Source of the DNA: an uncultured Pseudomonadota bacterium
GTDB lineage: Bacteria; Pseudomonadota; Gammaproteobacteria; Ga0077536
DNA length: 52,115 nt
Reading direction: 5' to 3'
NCBI GenBank assembly: GCA_903825645.1
Contig: CAIKBL010000065.1
Coordinates: forward strand, 1 to 52,115
Shown: piece by piece, positions 16,717-26,085 of the stretch
Layout of the letters: each line of letters opens with the position of its first letter
Position numbering within the stretch: the stretch's first letter is position 1
Position numbers and translations under genes: made by a program
The notes under the pieces: model-generated
Databases searched by the model: none
Told to the model about the DNA's origin: nothing
The model's input: only the letters and a program-made list of their open reading frames with translations

Positions 16717-17729
16717 GGTTTGACTCCTAGATCGGTTGCACGGGGGGTGATATCAGAATGACGGAGCAAGGTGTCGACCTGCAGGGCATAATTGCCGCGT
16801 GAGACTCCGTATTTGGCTCGGAACACCGGCACATCATCGATAAAAGCGAGCGCGGTCTCGGGCAGATCTATGCGCAGCACATCGCCTGCTTTGAAATTAA
16901 TCAGATCGCCGACCGTAATTTCTGCCGTGGTGAGGCGCGTACGCAGTTCAACTTCCGCGCTTTTCACTTCGTCCTGGAGAAGTGTGCACCAGCGCGTGTC
17001 TTTTTCCGCCGTGTCACTCTGCGTACCCGCATCCAGTAATTCTCGGATGGGTTCGATCATCGAATAAGGCATGGTGACGTGCAGGTATCCGGCGCCACCT
17101 TCGAGATCAATATGAAAAGTAGAGACGACGACAACTTCGCTTGGATTGACGATATTCGCGAAATGCGGATTCACTTCCGATCCCACATATTCAAATTCCA
17201 GGGGCAATACCGGCTCCCAAGCTTCGGCGAGTGATTCGAAGGACATGTCGATCACTTTGCGCACGATCCGCATCTCCGTGCCCGTGAAATCGCGTCCCTC
17301 AATTTTGGTATGGAAGCGACCATCGCCACCAAAGAAACAATCGACCAGCGAATATACGAGTTTGGGGTTGCAGACGAGGAGCGCGGAGCCGCGGAGCGGC
17401 TTTATCTTGATCACGTTGAGGTTGGACGGCAACAGCAACGTGTGCACGTATTCGCCAAACTTGATCATCTGAATACCTTCCACCGAAACGACGGGGGAGC
17501 GACGGAGCAAATTAAACAGCCTGACCCTCAGATTACGCGCGAAACGTTCGTTGATCATCTCGAGCGTCGGCATGCGCCCGCGGACGATTCGGTCCTGGCT
17601 GGCAAAGTTGTAGGATCTAACGCCATCCGCCGTACCATCGGCCGTCGCGGCGATATCGACATCGCCGCTATCAACGCCCGACAGCAGGGCGTCTATTTCG
17701 TCTTGTGAGAGCAGATCTTTGGTCGACAT
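16713..17729 (-). CDS. fliM: Flagellar switch protein FliM
   Basis: A 338-residue switch protein. The N-terminal peptide LLSQDEIDALLSGVD is the CheY-P docking motif. The middle CheC-like domain follows (DRIVRGRMPTLEMINERFAR and so on), and a C-terminal SpoA domain begins near 250. It links CheY-P binding to FliG orientation. Length and motifs are standard. It lies 9 bp after fliL and overlaps fliN. Confidence 0.97.
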   Translation of the reverse strand: MSTKDLLSQDEIDALLSGVDSGDVDIAATADGTADGVRSYNFASQDRIVRGRMPTLEMINERFARNLRVRLFNLLRRSPVVSVEGIQMIKFGEYVHTLLLPSNLNVIKIKPLRGSALLVCNPKLVYSLVDCFFGGDGRFHTKIEGRDFTGTEMRIVRKVIDMSFESLAEAWEPVLPLEFEYVGSEVNPHFANIVNPSEVVVVSTFHIDLEGGAGYLHVTMPYSMIEPIRELLDAGTQSDTAEKDTRWCTLLQDEVKSAEVELRTRLTTAEITVGDLINFKAGDVLRIDLPETALAFIDDVPVFRAKYGVSRGNYALQVDTLLRHSDITPRATDLGVKP

Positions 17730-17738
17730 GGCGGTCGG

Positions 17739-18281
17739 CTACTGCATCACGAGACTGGAGAAGAAGAGATCTTTTATCCCTTCAGCAACTTTGTCGCCGG
17801 CCTGCTGCTTGATAACCTCCCGGACCGCCGTCAGCGCATCCGCGCGCAGCTTTTCTTTCCCTTCACCGGTGGTCAAGGCTTCAAAAACCTGGCGGCTGAG
17901 CAGCATGACAAGACTGTTGCGCACTGCTGGGGTGTGCAGGGTCATGGCTTCCTGAGCCTTCGCCGTATTTACTTCGACGCTGATCTCAGCTTTGAGAAAC
18001 TTGGTGTGCTTTTTTTCGTCCTGAAAGTTGACGACGAAAGGCGGCGCTAGCGAGACATAGGTGGAGGCCTCGGCGTGTCCCTCTTTGCCTTCGCCCGCAT
18101 TCTTATCCTCGGCAGCCTCCGTCTTCTTCTCGCTCGCCGAAACTTCCTTGTCCTTGCCGGACTTCAGAACCAACGTGACGCCTACGGCGCCGCTGATTGC
18201 CAGCAGTGCCGTGATGGAAATGATGATGATGAGCTTTTTTTTACTGCCCACCTTCGGTTCGGTAACGGCGACGTCTGCCAT
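17739..18281 (-). CDS. fliL: Flagellar basal body-associated protein FliL
   Basis: A 180-residue protein with a short cytoplasmic N terminus, one membrane helix (IIIISITALLAISGAVGVTLVL), a charged linker (about residues 45-70, rich in K/E/G) and a periplasmic stomatin-like domain containing YVSLAPPFVVNFQDEKK. FliL associates with stator units around the motor. I start at ATG 18281, with GGAGG 5 nt upstream; the ATG four codons earlier overlaps that element. It is the first gene of the fliLMNOPQR-flhBA transcript, under the sigma-54 site at 18312-18328. Confidence 0.95.
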   Translation of the reverse strand: MADVAVTEPKVGSKKKLIIIISITALLAISGAVGVTLVLKSGKDKEVSASEKKTEAAEDKNAGEGKEGHAEASTYVSLAPPFVVNFQDEKKHTKFLKAEISVEVNTAKAQEAMTLHTPAVRNSLVMLLSRQVFEALTTGEGKEKLRADALTAVREVIKQQAGDKVAEGIKDLFFSSLVMQ

Positions 18282-18311
18282 GGCAACCTCCATTGATGTT
18301 GATGGAGATTA

Positions 18312-18328
18312 TGCAAAGGGCGTGCCGG
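18312..18328 (-). promoter_or_regulatory. Sigma-54 promoter of the fliL operon
   Basis: The minus strand reads CCGGCACGCCCTTTGCA, with -24 CCGGCACG, -12 TTTGCA and exactly 10 nt between GG and GC. The predicted start is near 18301, about 20 nt before the fliL ATG, in the 166-bp gap after fliK. Confidence 0.85.
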
Positions 18329-18447
18329 AAAATTAATATAGGGAATTCAATGGATTAAGAATTCTGTGGTGCATGTGAAGTCAATCCTTTGACCGCACAG
18401 CCTGATTGACTTCAGCGTCCCGTCAGTTTCTTGACGGATACGCGAAA

Positions 18448-19587
18448 TCAAACATAGGCATCCACGAGACGCAGCGCCCGAGGCGCCATGGAGGACGCCG
18501 CCACCGGAGTCTCACCCCAATTGTCCACGGGCGGCGCCGGTCTATGGGAAGACGATCCGGCTCCTTGGTCGTACCCGCGGCTCTCGTGCTGCGGTAACTG
18601 GGAGAAGACGCCGGAGTCGCTCAGTTGCATGCCGGCATTTTGGAGCATGTCTCGTAGTTGTGGCATGGCGTTCGTCATGGCCTCGCGCACCACGCCGTGG
18701 GGCGAGGCCATCTGGACGTTCGCTTGGCCGTCATTCAGCGAAATCCGCACTTCGATTGGCCCCAAATCCGGCGGACTCAGACTCATCATGGCATGCTGGA
18801 TCCCGTGATCGACGAGGACCGTGACCTGTTGCGCAAGCTGATCGCCGAACTGCGGACTCGCGATCGGCAACCGGCTATCGACCGCCGTCGGCAGACCGGC
18901 TGTGGGCGCCGCGTGTGGGGCTGCGGCGGCCTGACCTTGTAACGCTACCAGCGTCGCGTCGCTTGGGTTGCTCTGTCCCGCGGTAGGCCCTGCCGCGGCC
19001 AGTTCTGCCGGGTTAGCGCCGCTGCTCCGGGTCGTCGCCTCTTCGATAATCGAGTTGAAATAGTGGGCAACCGGCGCCTCGGGACCGGCACCAGCCGGAT
19101 CGACATCCGTGGCCGCTGTAGACGATCCGTCCGCAGTCGCGCCGCCGGTCGTGACGGACAACGCGGAAAGACGTGGTCCCGACGGCGCGTTCGCCGCACC
19201 GCTCGGCAGACGCGAAAGGCCGGCTTGCGCCGCGTCCATCGCCGAGGCTTGCGGGGTTCCTGTGGCGGACGCGGCCGACGTCGGCGCGAGCGCCAGTACC
19301 GTCTGTGCCTGTGCTGCCGCCGCCGCAGCAGCAGCCGCGGCGGCTGAATCGTCCGCTGGCTTGCCTGCGGCATCCGGCAACGAGGATCCCTCGCCCGGCA
19401 AATGCCCGCCGCCGGCGGACGTTGCCGCGCCCTTTGATTTCCCCACCAATGAAATCACCAGCGCCGAAAAGCCCGCGGTGGCCATCGCCTTGGGGTCGCT
19501 TCCACTTAGCCTACTTGCCTGATCTGGCTGGTTTTTTATTGGCGGCACAGCGGCCGGTGCCGGTGCAATCGCAACTGTTTCTGTCAT
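18448..19587 (-). CDS. fliK: Flagellar hook-length control protein FliK
   Basis: A 379-residue FliK. A low-complexity, Ala/Gly/Ser/Pro-rich N-terminal ruler region includes an 11-alanine run (DNA 19312-19344). The conserved C-terminal switch domain follows (LSPPDLGPIEVRISLNDGQA through MPQLRDMLQNAGMQL). FliK measures the hook and triggers the FlhB switch. I start at ATG 19587, with AGGAAGG 8 nt upstream. It has its own sigma-54 promoter and is cut off from fliJ by a plus-strand sugar-nucleotide gene, which is unusual. Confidence 0.93.
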   Translation of the reverse strand: MTETVAIAPAPAAVPPIKNQPDQASRLSGSDPKAMATAGFSALVISLVGKSKGAATSAGGGHLPGEGSSLPDAAGKPADDSAAAAAAAAAAAQAQTVLALAPTSAASATGTPQASAMDAAQAGLSRLPSGAANAPSGPRLSALSVTTGGATADGSSTAATDVDPAGAGPEAPVAHYFNSIIEEATTRSSGANPAELAAAGPTAGQSNPSDATLVALQGQAAAAPHAAPTAGLPTAVDSRLPIASPQFGDQLAQQVTVLVDHGIQHAMMSLSPPDLGPIEVRISLNDGQANVQMASPHGVVREAMTNAMPQLRDMLQNAGMQLSDSGVFSQLPQHESRGYDQGAGSSSHRPAPPVDNWGETPVAASSMAPRALRLVDAYV

Positions 19588-19636
19588 ATCGATGGCCTTC
19601 CTGAAAATCACACAATCAATCCCGATAACGAAGCCC

Positions 19637-19653
19637 TGCAATCACTATGCCAG
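19637..19653 (-). promoter_or_regulatory. Sigma-54 promoter of fliK
   Basis: The minus strand reads CTGGCATAGTGATTGCA, with -24 CTGGCAT, -12 ATTGCA and exactly 10 nt between GG and GC. The start would be near 19626, about 39 nt before the fliK ATG. This explains how fliK is transcribed despite the inserted plus-strand gene upstream. Confidence 0.85.
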
Positions 19654-19795
19654 ACGTCAGTCGCCGAGCGTCTGTTGAACGTGCCGCCAGACCAGCCACC
19701 CCGCGACCGGCACTTGGCGCCCCCCGCGAGGTGGTTTATGGTGACTTGCTTTATTCGCCCATCCTTCGGTCCGCCACCGAGAGCAGGTTTCCCGC

Positions 19796-20767
19796 ATGAC
19801 GAAACAATCCCATTCCATGTCTGCCTCATGTGCCCGCATCCTCGTCACCGGTGGCGCAGGTTTCTTAGGTTCCCACCTCTGCGAGGCTTTGCTCGCACAG
19901 GGGCACGAAGTGCTGTGCGTCGATAACTATTTCACCGGCAGTAAGGAAAACATTTCGCACCTACTCGCGAATCCTCGCTTCGAGATCATGCGACACGACG
20001 TGACGTTCCCGCTCCACATCGAGTGTGACCAAATCTACAATCTCGCCTGCCCGGCTTCGCCGGTGCACTACCAGTTCAACCCCGTGCAGACCGTCAAAAC
20101 GAGCGTCCACGGCGCCATCAATATGCTCGGGCTCGCCAAGCGCGTGCGCGCTCGCATCCTGCAAGCCTCTACCAGCGAGGTATACGGCGATCCGGGCGTC
20201 CATCCCCAGGATGAATCCTACTGGGGCAACACCAATCCTATCGGTCTGCGGGCCTGTTACGACGAAGGCAAGCGCTGCGCGGAGACACTCTTCTTCGACT
20301 ACCGCCGGCAGCATGCGCTCGAAATCAAAGTCGCGCGCATCTTCAATACTTACGGGCCGCGTATGCACCCGAACGACGGACGGGTGGTCTCAAATTTCAT
20401 CATGCAAGCCTTGCGTCACCAGCCCATCACGCTGTACGGCGACGGGCAACAAACACGCTCATTCTGTTACGTGGACGATCTCATCCGAGGGCTTATCGCG
20501 CTGATGAATACGCCTGACGAGGTGATCGGTCCTATCAACCTAGGCAATCCTGACGAATTCACGATCGAGGAGCTCGCGCGCCTCGTCATCGAGCTCACCG
20601 GTTCGCGCTCTTCGCTTACCTACCAACCACTGCCGAGCGATGATCCGCGACAGCGCTGCCCGGTAATCTCAAAAGCGCGTGACACCCTAGGATGGGTACC
20701 GCAGGTAAAACTGCGCGAAGGACTGACGAAAACGATCGAATTCTTTGCAGGGCGCCTCACGCCGTAA
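19796..20767 (+). CDS. NAD-dependent sugar-nucleotide SDR, probable UDP-glucuronate decarboxylase (UDP-xylose synthase)
   Basis: A 323-residue extended short-chain dehydrogenase. The NAD motif GGAGFLG is at 19-25, the catalytic Thr-Ser-Glu at 126-128 (STSEVYGDP), and Tyr155-x3-Lys159 in CYDEGKR. The segments [30 protein letters not shown] and [12 protein letters not shown] are characteristic of UDP-xylose synthase, which converts UDP-glucuronate to UDP-xylose through a 4-keto intermediate. The protein is soluble and cytoplasmic. It sits alone on the plus strand between fliJ and fliK, with AGG 8 nt before the ATG. A role in flagellar or surface glycan supply is inferred from position only. Another sugar-nucleotide dehydratase or epimerase of the same family is possible. 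Confidence 0.85.
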   Translation: MTKQSHSMSASCARILVTGGAGFLGSHLCEALLAQGHEVLCVDNYFTGSKENISHLLANPRFEIMRHDVTFPLHIECDQIYNLACPASPVHYQFNPVQTVKTSVHGAINMLGLAKRVRARILQASTSEVYGDPGVHPQDESYWGNTNPIGLRACYDEGKRCAETLFFDYRRQHALEIKVARIFNTYGPRMHPNDGRVVSNFIMQALRHQPITLYGDGQQTRSFCYVDDLIRGLIALMNTPDEVIGPINLGNPDEFTIEELARLVIELTGSRSSLTYQPLPSDDPRQRCPVISKARDTLGWVPQVKLREGLTKTIEFFAGRLTP

Positions 20768-20824
20768 TCGCGGCGCAAAGACCGCGTCTGCTCAGGATAG
20801 GCAGCAACACCTAGAGCACTCGCC

Positions 20825-21253
20825 TCAGTCCGCCTGCCGCACCTGCGGGAGATCGTCGATGGCGTTTTGGAGGCGATTTTCGGCTTGCTTGAATTCCAAA
20901 CTACGGGTGCGGCTAGCGACTGCACCGAGCGCGTGGCCTCGCTGCTTATGCACGACCAGGCGCTCCCGTTCTCGCTCCCGGCGTTGGTTCGCTTGGCGTA
21001 ATTTATACTCCAGTGTCGCAATCACTTTTTCGATGCGCTGCACGAAGACACGCAGCTTCTGTGCTTCGTAACCCGGGAGCGAGCCCCCATCACCCAGACG
21101 CTTTAAGTATTCGGCCTGGTAGGCACGCAGGCTGACGAGTTGCGCCTCCTGCGTTGAAACGTCACGTTGGGCGGCCAGGAATGCCTGCTCTACCAAATGC
21201 TGCCGGAGATCCGACAGTTGCGTGAGGCGCTCCATGCGTTGAGATTTTTTCAT
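20825..21253 (-). CDS. fliJ: Flagellar export chaperone FliJ
   Basis: A 142-residue, highly charged protein predicted to be mostly alpha-helical antiparallel coiled coil, the FliJ hallmark (for example RRERERERLVVHKQRG). It resembles the stalk subunit of F-type ATPases, binds the FliI ring and FlhA, and promotes export. It lies 24 bp after fliI. Its 3' end faces the convergent plus-strand sugar-nucleotide gene 57 bp away. Confidence 0.9.
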   Translation of the reverse strand: MKKSQRMERLTQLSDLRQHLVEQAFLAAQRDVSTQEAQLVSLRAYQAEYLKRLGDGGSLPGYEAQKLRVFVQRIEKVIATLEYKLRQANQRRERERERLVVHKQRGHALGAVASRTRSLEFKQAENRLQNAIDDLPQVRQAD

Positions 21254-21277
21254 CAGTCACGCTCCCCGCCCTATCCG

Positions 21278-22621
21278 TTATTGCAACACCAGCCCCAAGG
21301 TCGCGATCGCGGCATCCAGATTCACCGCCTCATGGGGATCCTGCTTGAGGAAGCTCACGAGTTTTGCCCGCATCGCGATTGCCCGATCTAGCTCCGGATT
21401 TGAGCCCGTCTGGTAGGCGCCAACGTTGAAGAGATCTTGATTCTGCTCATACAAAGAATAGTAGTGTCGAAAAGTTCTGGAGGCATCGAGGTGTGGGCGT
21501 TGCGTGACTTGCGGCATCGTACGGCTAATGGACGCTTCGATATCGATGGCCGGATATTGCCCGCGCTCAGCGATAGCGCGGGACAGGATGATGTGGCCGT
21601 CAAGAATGGCACGTGCATTCTCCGCCACCGGATCTGATCCATCATCGCCTTCAGTAAGCACCGTATAAAAAGCGGTGATAGAGCCCTGCCCCGCGCGTCC
21701 GTTACCGGCACGCTCGACCAGTTGAGGTAGACGGGCAAACACCGACGGCGGATAACCGCGCGTCGCGGGGGGCTCGCCTATCGTCAGGGCAATTTCGCGA
21801 TTGGCCTGTGCATAGCGTGTGAGAGAATCCATGAGTAACAGGACATTTCGGCCCTGATCTCTAAAATATTCAGCAATAGAAGTGGCTAGCGTCGCGCCGT
21901 GCATGCGCATCAACGGCGGCGTGTCGGCAGGGGTGGCGACCACTACAGCCCGTGCGCGCCCTTCAGGCCCCAGACTGTCGTCGATGAACTCCTTAACTTC
22001 ACGACCCCGCTCCCCCACCAAGCCGACCACGATGACATCCGCATCGGTGTAGCGCGTCATCATGCCGAGCAACACACTCTTACCCACCCCAGCAGGCGCG
22101 AATAAGCCAATGCGCTGACCGCGTCCGACGGTCAGCAGCGCGTTGATCGCACGTACCCCGACATCGAGCGGCGCGCGAATCGGCTCTCGATCCAGCGGGT
22201 TAATGGGCGTCCCCTGTAACGGCTGACGATGCGTCAGGCGGAGCGGCCCAAGCCCATCCAACGGTTGTCCCGCCCCGTCGATGACCCGTCCGAGCAGATT
22301 GTCTCCGACGGCCACGTCCCCGGCCCCGCCCTGTGGAATCACCCGTGCGTTTGGCGCGAGCCCTCGGGTGCTGCCAGTCGGCATCAAAAACACACGCTCA
22401 CCGGAAAAGCCCACGACCTCGGTATCCAGCGGCTGCCCGTCCCGGTTGAGAACCACACAACGATCCCCTACCGCGGCCTCGCAGCCCACGGCTTCGAGGG
22501 TCAGTCCGACCATACGGGTGAGTTTGCCCTCGACCACGAGAGGCACCGGCTCATGCAACCGATCCGCATAAGAGCGTAGACGCGGGACCCAACGTACACT
22601 CTGCGTTTGTTCAACGGTCAC
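21278..22621 (-). CDS. fliI: Flagellar export ATPase FliI
   Basis: A 447-residue F1-beta-like ATPase with Walker A GLFAPAGVGKS, DSLTRYAQANREIALTIGEPPATRGYPP-type family segments and a C-terminal helical region. It hexamerises at the export gate with FliH and FliJ. I start at GTG 22621, because GAGGAG lies 6 nt upstream. This leaves an 11-bp overlap with fliH. A GTG seven codons earlier is open but lies before the ribosome site. Confidence 0.95.
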   Translation of the reverse strand: MTVEQTQSVRWVPRLRSYADRLHEPVPLVVEGKLTRMVGLTLEAVGCEAAVGDRCVVLNRDGQPLDTEVVGFSGERVFLMPTGSTRGLAPNARVIPQGGAGDVAVGDNLLGRVIDGAGQPLDGLGPLRLTHRQPLQGTPINPLDREPIRAPLDVGVRAINALLTVGRGQRIGLFAPAGVGKSVLLGMMTRYTDADVIVVGLVGERGREVKEFIDDSLGPEGRARAVVVATPADTPPLMRMHGATLATSIAEYFRDQGRNVLLLMDSLTRYAQANREIALTIGEPPATRGYPPSVFARLPQLVERAGNGRAGQGSITAFYTVLTEGDDGSDPVAENARAILDGHIILSRAIAERGQYPAIDIEASISRTMPQVTQRPHLDASRTFRHYYSLYEQNQDLFNVGAYQTGSNPELDRAIAMRAKLVSFLKQDPHEAVNLDAAIATLGLVLQ

Positions 22622-23249
22622 GATCAGCTCCTCGTTCGTCACCCATCATTTTCGAGATCAGTGCGGCGATGCGGCTTTCCACTTGCGCGTCGACCCGAGA
22701 AGATTCGGTTTCGACGACGCAGCCGCCGCGTGAAATCAAGGGATCTGCCTCCAACTGCCAGGTTGTATCAGAACGAACTGCCAGCGCCTCTTGGACGAGC
22801 ACGAGATCATCGGGATGAAGATAGATCCGTGCACGACGGGCCGCGAGGGGAAGACTGCGCATCGCTTCGCGAACAATCCCGACCACCTCACCTGGGGTAT
22901 GTTTGAGTTCGCGGCGGATGAGATGTTTGGCGATCATGATCGCGAGATCGGTGACCGACTCCACCACGCCGTCGTCAACGCTCGCCAAGGGGGTCGATAG
23001 TTGATCACAAATACTGCACAGCCGCGCCGCCTCCTCCTTCACGCGTTGGGCGGTTTCTGCATACGCGCGCGCCAGGCCCTCGGCGTAAGCCGCTTGATAA
23101 GCCTGCTCTCGGAATTTCGCAATATCTTGCGCCGTTGGCGCGTTGGGCGCCTCCGGACGACGATCACCCAGAATAGGGCCTGAAATGGTTGGCATGGCAT
23201 GCCGGGAAAACGCCCCGACCCGTTCGCTGGGGACGACAATGGTCGTCAT
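22611..23249 (-). CDS. fliH: Flagellar export stator protein FliH
   Basis: A 212-residue protein with a Pro/Ala-rich N terminus, a coiled-coil middle (EQAYQAAYAEGLARAYAETAQ, with small residues at helix-packing spacing) and a C-terminal domain (ESVTDLAIMIAKHLIRREL onward) that resembles the F-type ATPase peripheral stalk. It dimerises, regulates FliI and tethers it to FliN. It lies between fliG (37 bp) and fliI (overlapping). Confidence 0.93.
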   Translation of the reverse strand: MTTIVVPSERVGAFSRHAMPTISGPILGDRRPEAPNAPTAQDIAKFREQAYQAAYAEGLARAYAETAQRVKEEAARLCSICDQLSTPLASVDDGVVESVTDLAIMIAKHLIRRELKHTPGEVVGIVREAMRSLPLAARRARIYLHPDDLVLVQEALAVRSDTTWQLEADPLISRGGCVVETESSRVDAQVESRIAALISKMMGDERGADRDR

Positions 23250-23286
23250 CGCACTGGATTCAGCTTGGCCGCGTCAATAAAAAACA

Positions 23287-24297
23287 TCAGACCATCTCCT
23301 CGCCGCCGGCACCACCGAGATTAATCTGCCCTTCTTCGGCTAAGCGGCGCGCAATGGTGATGATTTCCTTCTGTGCGCCTTCGACTTCGGAAAGTTTGAC
23401 GGGTCCTTTATTTTCCAAATCATCCTTGAGCATTTCCGCGGCACGCTGGGACATGTTCTTGAAAATCTTTGACTTGATGCTGTCATCCGTGCCTTTCAGC
23501 GCGAGCACCAAATTCTCCGAAGAGACTTCCCGCAACAGGGTCTGAATACCCCGATCATCGACTTCGCTAAGATTGTCGAAGGTGAACATCAGATCTTGGA
23601 TTTTGATGGACAGATCGGCATCCAGATCCGCTATCTGTTCCGAGATTTTCGCTTCTGCGCTGCGATCGACGAAATTCAGTATATTCGCAACGCATTTGAC
23701 GCCACCCAACCCCGAGGTCGGCCCGGCACCGCCGCCCCGCAACTGGCTCTCGAGCATGTCATTCAGCTCATTCATGGCCGCCGGTTGGACTCCTTCAATC
23801 GCCGCGACCCGCATCATAAGATCGGCCCGCGTATTCTCGGGGAGCAGTCCTAAGACTTGCGCCGCCTGGTCGCTATCGAGATAGGACAAAACAATGGCGA
23901 GGATCTGTGGGTGTTCGAAGCGTATGAGTTCGACGATGCTTCTTGCATCCATCCACTTAAGTGAGTCGAGTCCCTTGGTGTTTCCTCCCATGAGGATCCG
24001 GTCAATCATGCCCTTGGCTTTTTCTTCCCCTAGCGCATCATTGAGCACCTTGCGGACATACTCATCATTGCCGATGCCGAGCGGCGTTTGACGCTCCATC
24101 CGCGAAATAAAATCATCGACGGTCGATTTCACCATTTCACGCGAGACATTCTGCATGGCCGACATCGCCGAGCCTATCTTCTGGACTTCCCGGGGTCCGA
24201 GGTGTTTGATGATCTGGGCCGCTGTCTCTTCCCCCAGCGTCATCAGGAAGACCGCTGCCTTGTCGATGCCGCTCATCGCTGCGCTTGGTTCTGCCAT
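23287..24297 (-). CDS. fliG: Flagellar motor switch protein FliG
   Basis: A 336-residue C-ring protein. The N-terminal domain that binds FliF (KAAVFLMTLGEETAAQIIKHLGPREVQKIG) is followed by the middle armadillo domain with FEHPQILAIVLSYLD. The C-terminal torque domain contains DLMFTFDNLSEVDDRGIQTLLREV, with the charged residues that contact the stator. It begins 2 bp after fliF. Confidence 0.97.
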   Translation of the reverse strand: MAEPSAAMSGIDKAAVFLMTLGEETAAQIIKHLGPREVQKIGSAMSAMQNVSREMVKSTVDDFISRMERQTPLGIGNDEYVRKVLNDALGEEKAKGMIDRILMGGNTKGLDSLKWMDARSIVELIRFEHPQILAIVLSYLDSDQAAQVLGLLPENTRADLMMRVAAIEGVQPAAMNELNDMLESQLRGGGAGPTSGLGGVKCVANILNFVDRSAEAKISEQIADLDADLSIKIQDLMFTFDNLSEVDDRGIQTLLREVSSENLVLALKGTDDSIKSKIFKNMSQRAAEMLKDDLENKGPVKLSEVEGAQKEIITIARRLAEEGQINLGGAGGEEMV

Positions 24298-24299
24298 CG

Positions 24300-26003
24300 T
24301 TATTCTCCTACCCAGCCTTTAATTACCTGTGCCGCAACGCGCGGATCCTGTGCCACGATATTCTTGATCTGGTCAAGATTCGCATGCGGTGCGCCCTGAG
24401 ACGTCAAAAGGGGCATGTCCACCGCCGGACTACCCGCAGCGCCCGCCAGCGCGAGTTGACCGCCGGGTCCGGGTAACGCCGACACCGCTGCGGCATTCGC
24501 CGGAACGGGCTTGGTCAGCATGGACTTAATGGTGGGTCGTAGCACGCCCAGCGCAAGGAAGAGGACGAAAGCCACGCCCCCGGCCTGCTTCGCGACGTTC
24601 CAAACCCAAGGCTGTTTCCAAAGTGGCAGTTCAGGTAACGCCTCCGGCGTGGGGGGTACCTGAAAAGTCGCTCCACTGACGCTCACCGTATCGCCACGGG
24701 CCGCATCGAACCCGATCGATTCTCTGACCAGTTGCGTCATCCGCTCGATTTGTTCCGGCGTGTACTCAACGAGCTTGACGGGCTGCGTCTGCTTGGCGTC
24801 TTTGCCGATCACCGACTCCTTAGCCGCCTCAACAGGCGCCGGATTACGGACTACCACAGCGACGGACAACCGGCGAATGGCACCAGGCGATGGCTTGGTA
24901 TGACTTATCGTGCGATCGAGTTCGTAGTTGCGCGTGGTTTGCTTGCGTCTATTTTCGGAATTCTTAGTCTCGTTAGTTTGCGGCTTCGGAGCACCAGGCG
25001 CTTGCGCACCCGCGCCCTGCGCGTTCTGCTGATTAGCCGCCGTGGTTTCAGGTGCACTCGCCGCATCAGGCGGAGAGTTCGATAAGGCGCCTGGCACCCC
25101 ACCAGCACTCGGACCAGCATGGTCCTCCTCGATGAGTCGTTCGCTGCGTACAGCCGCATCATCGGGGTTAAAGCTCTCGCGGGTTTGTTCGGTCATCGTG
25201 AAATCAAGATCAGCATTGACCTGCGCGCGCACCCCGTCAGAGCCGACCAGCGGCGAGAGGATCTGCTCGATACGTGCGGCGTAGGCCTGTTCGAGATGTC
25301 GCGTGTAATCATAGCGTTGCGCGGTGAGCGTCATAGTCTTGTCGCTGTTCTCCGTCACCAGCAAATTGCCGCGGCTATCGACGATGGTGACCCTCCCGGC
25401 CGGTAGATTCGGGACGCTCGCCGCCACCAGATGCGTAATGGCATTAATCTGGTTCGGATCCAGCAGATGGCCGGGGTATAGATCAATGATGACTGAGGCG
25501 CTGGGATCGCGGTGCTGACGGGCAAAGACCGACTCTGTCGGCATCGCAAGATGCACGCGTGCGCCCCGCACATTATCAATCCGGGCGATCGAGCGCGAGA
25601 GCTCCTCCTCGACCGCATGCTGATACCGTGCGCGCTCTAAAAATTGACTGGTCCCAAACGATTCTTTTTCATCCAGCAGTTCAAAGCCACGGGCGCCGCC
25701 CTTTGGCAGCCCCGCCGAGGCGAGTTTGAGACGCGCATCGTCCACTTTGCTGGCCTCGACCATGATCGTTCCCGCACCGGACTCGATCTGGTAGGGGATC
25801 TGGGTGCTTTTCAAGGCATCCGCAACCTGGCTCAGATCTCTTTCAGAAAGATCGGTGTACAGCAACACATAGCTGGGCGTACGCGACCACATCACAACAT
25901 AGATGCCGAGTGCAACGCTCGCGGCGATGCCAAGCATGACCACCACCTGACGGATGATCGCGGCAGGCGATGTCTGCTCGACGTATACGGTGTTTTCAGC
26001 CAT
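24300..26003 (-). CDS. fliF: Flagellar MS-ring protein FliF
   Basis: A 567-residue MS-ring protein. Two membrane helices lie near residues 18-40 and about 455-475. Between them are the ring-building motifs (YVLLYTDLSERDLSQVADALK; ARYQHAVEEELSRSIARIDNVRGARVHLAMP) and a long low-complexity loop rich in Ala/Pro/Gln/Asn (about 300-345). The cytoplasmic tail ending in NIVAQDPRVAAQVIKGW is the FliG-binding segment. It is the platform for the C-ring and export gate. Confidence 0.97.
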   Translation of the reverse strand: MAENTVYVEQTSPAAIIRQVVVMLGIAASVALGIYVVMWSRTPSYVLLYTDLSERDLSQVADALKSTQIPYQIESGAGTIMVEASKVDDARLKLASAGLPKGGARGFELLDEKESFGTSQFLERARYQHAVEEELSRSIARIDNVRGARVHLAMPTESVFARQHRDPSASVIIDLYPGHLLDPNQINAITHLVAASVPNLPAGRVTIVDSRGNLLVTENSDKTMTLTAQRYDYTRHLEQAYAARIEQILSPLVGSDGVRAQVNADLDFTMTEQTRESFNPDDAAVRSERLIEEDHAGPSAGGVPGALSNSPPDAASAPETTAANQQNAQGAGAQAPGAPKPQTNETKNSENRRKQTTRNYELDRTISHTKPSPGAIRRLSVAVVVRNPAPVEAAKESVIGKDAKQTQPVKLVEYTPEQIERMTQLVRESIGFDAARGDTVSVSGATFQVPPTPEALPELPLWKQPWVWNVAKQAGGVAFVLFLALGVLRPTIKSMLTKPVPANAAAVSALPGPGGQLALAGAAGSPAVDMPLLTSQGAPHANLDQIKNIVAQDPRVAAQVIKGWVGE

Positions 26004-26053
26004 GAGGAACCGACCTGTTGTGTGTTGTCATAAGAGTCATGCGATCAGGCGAA

Positions 26054-26074
26054 GGCGCACGGCGTTCGTGCGCC
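26054..26074 (-). promoter_or_regulatory. Inverted repeat between fliE and fliF
   Basis: The arms GGCGCACG and CGTGCGCC flank a 5-nt loop, 12 nt after the fliE stop. No T-tract follows in the fliE-to-fliF direction, so it is probably an mRNA-stability or attenuation element separating the abundant rod adaptor transcript from fliF. Confidence 0.5.
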
Positions 26075-26085
26075 GCGTCCGTGGC

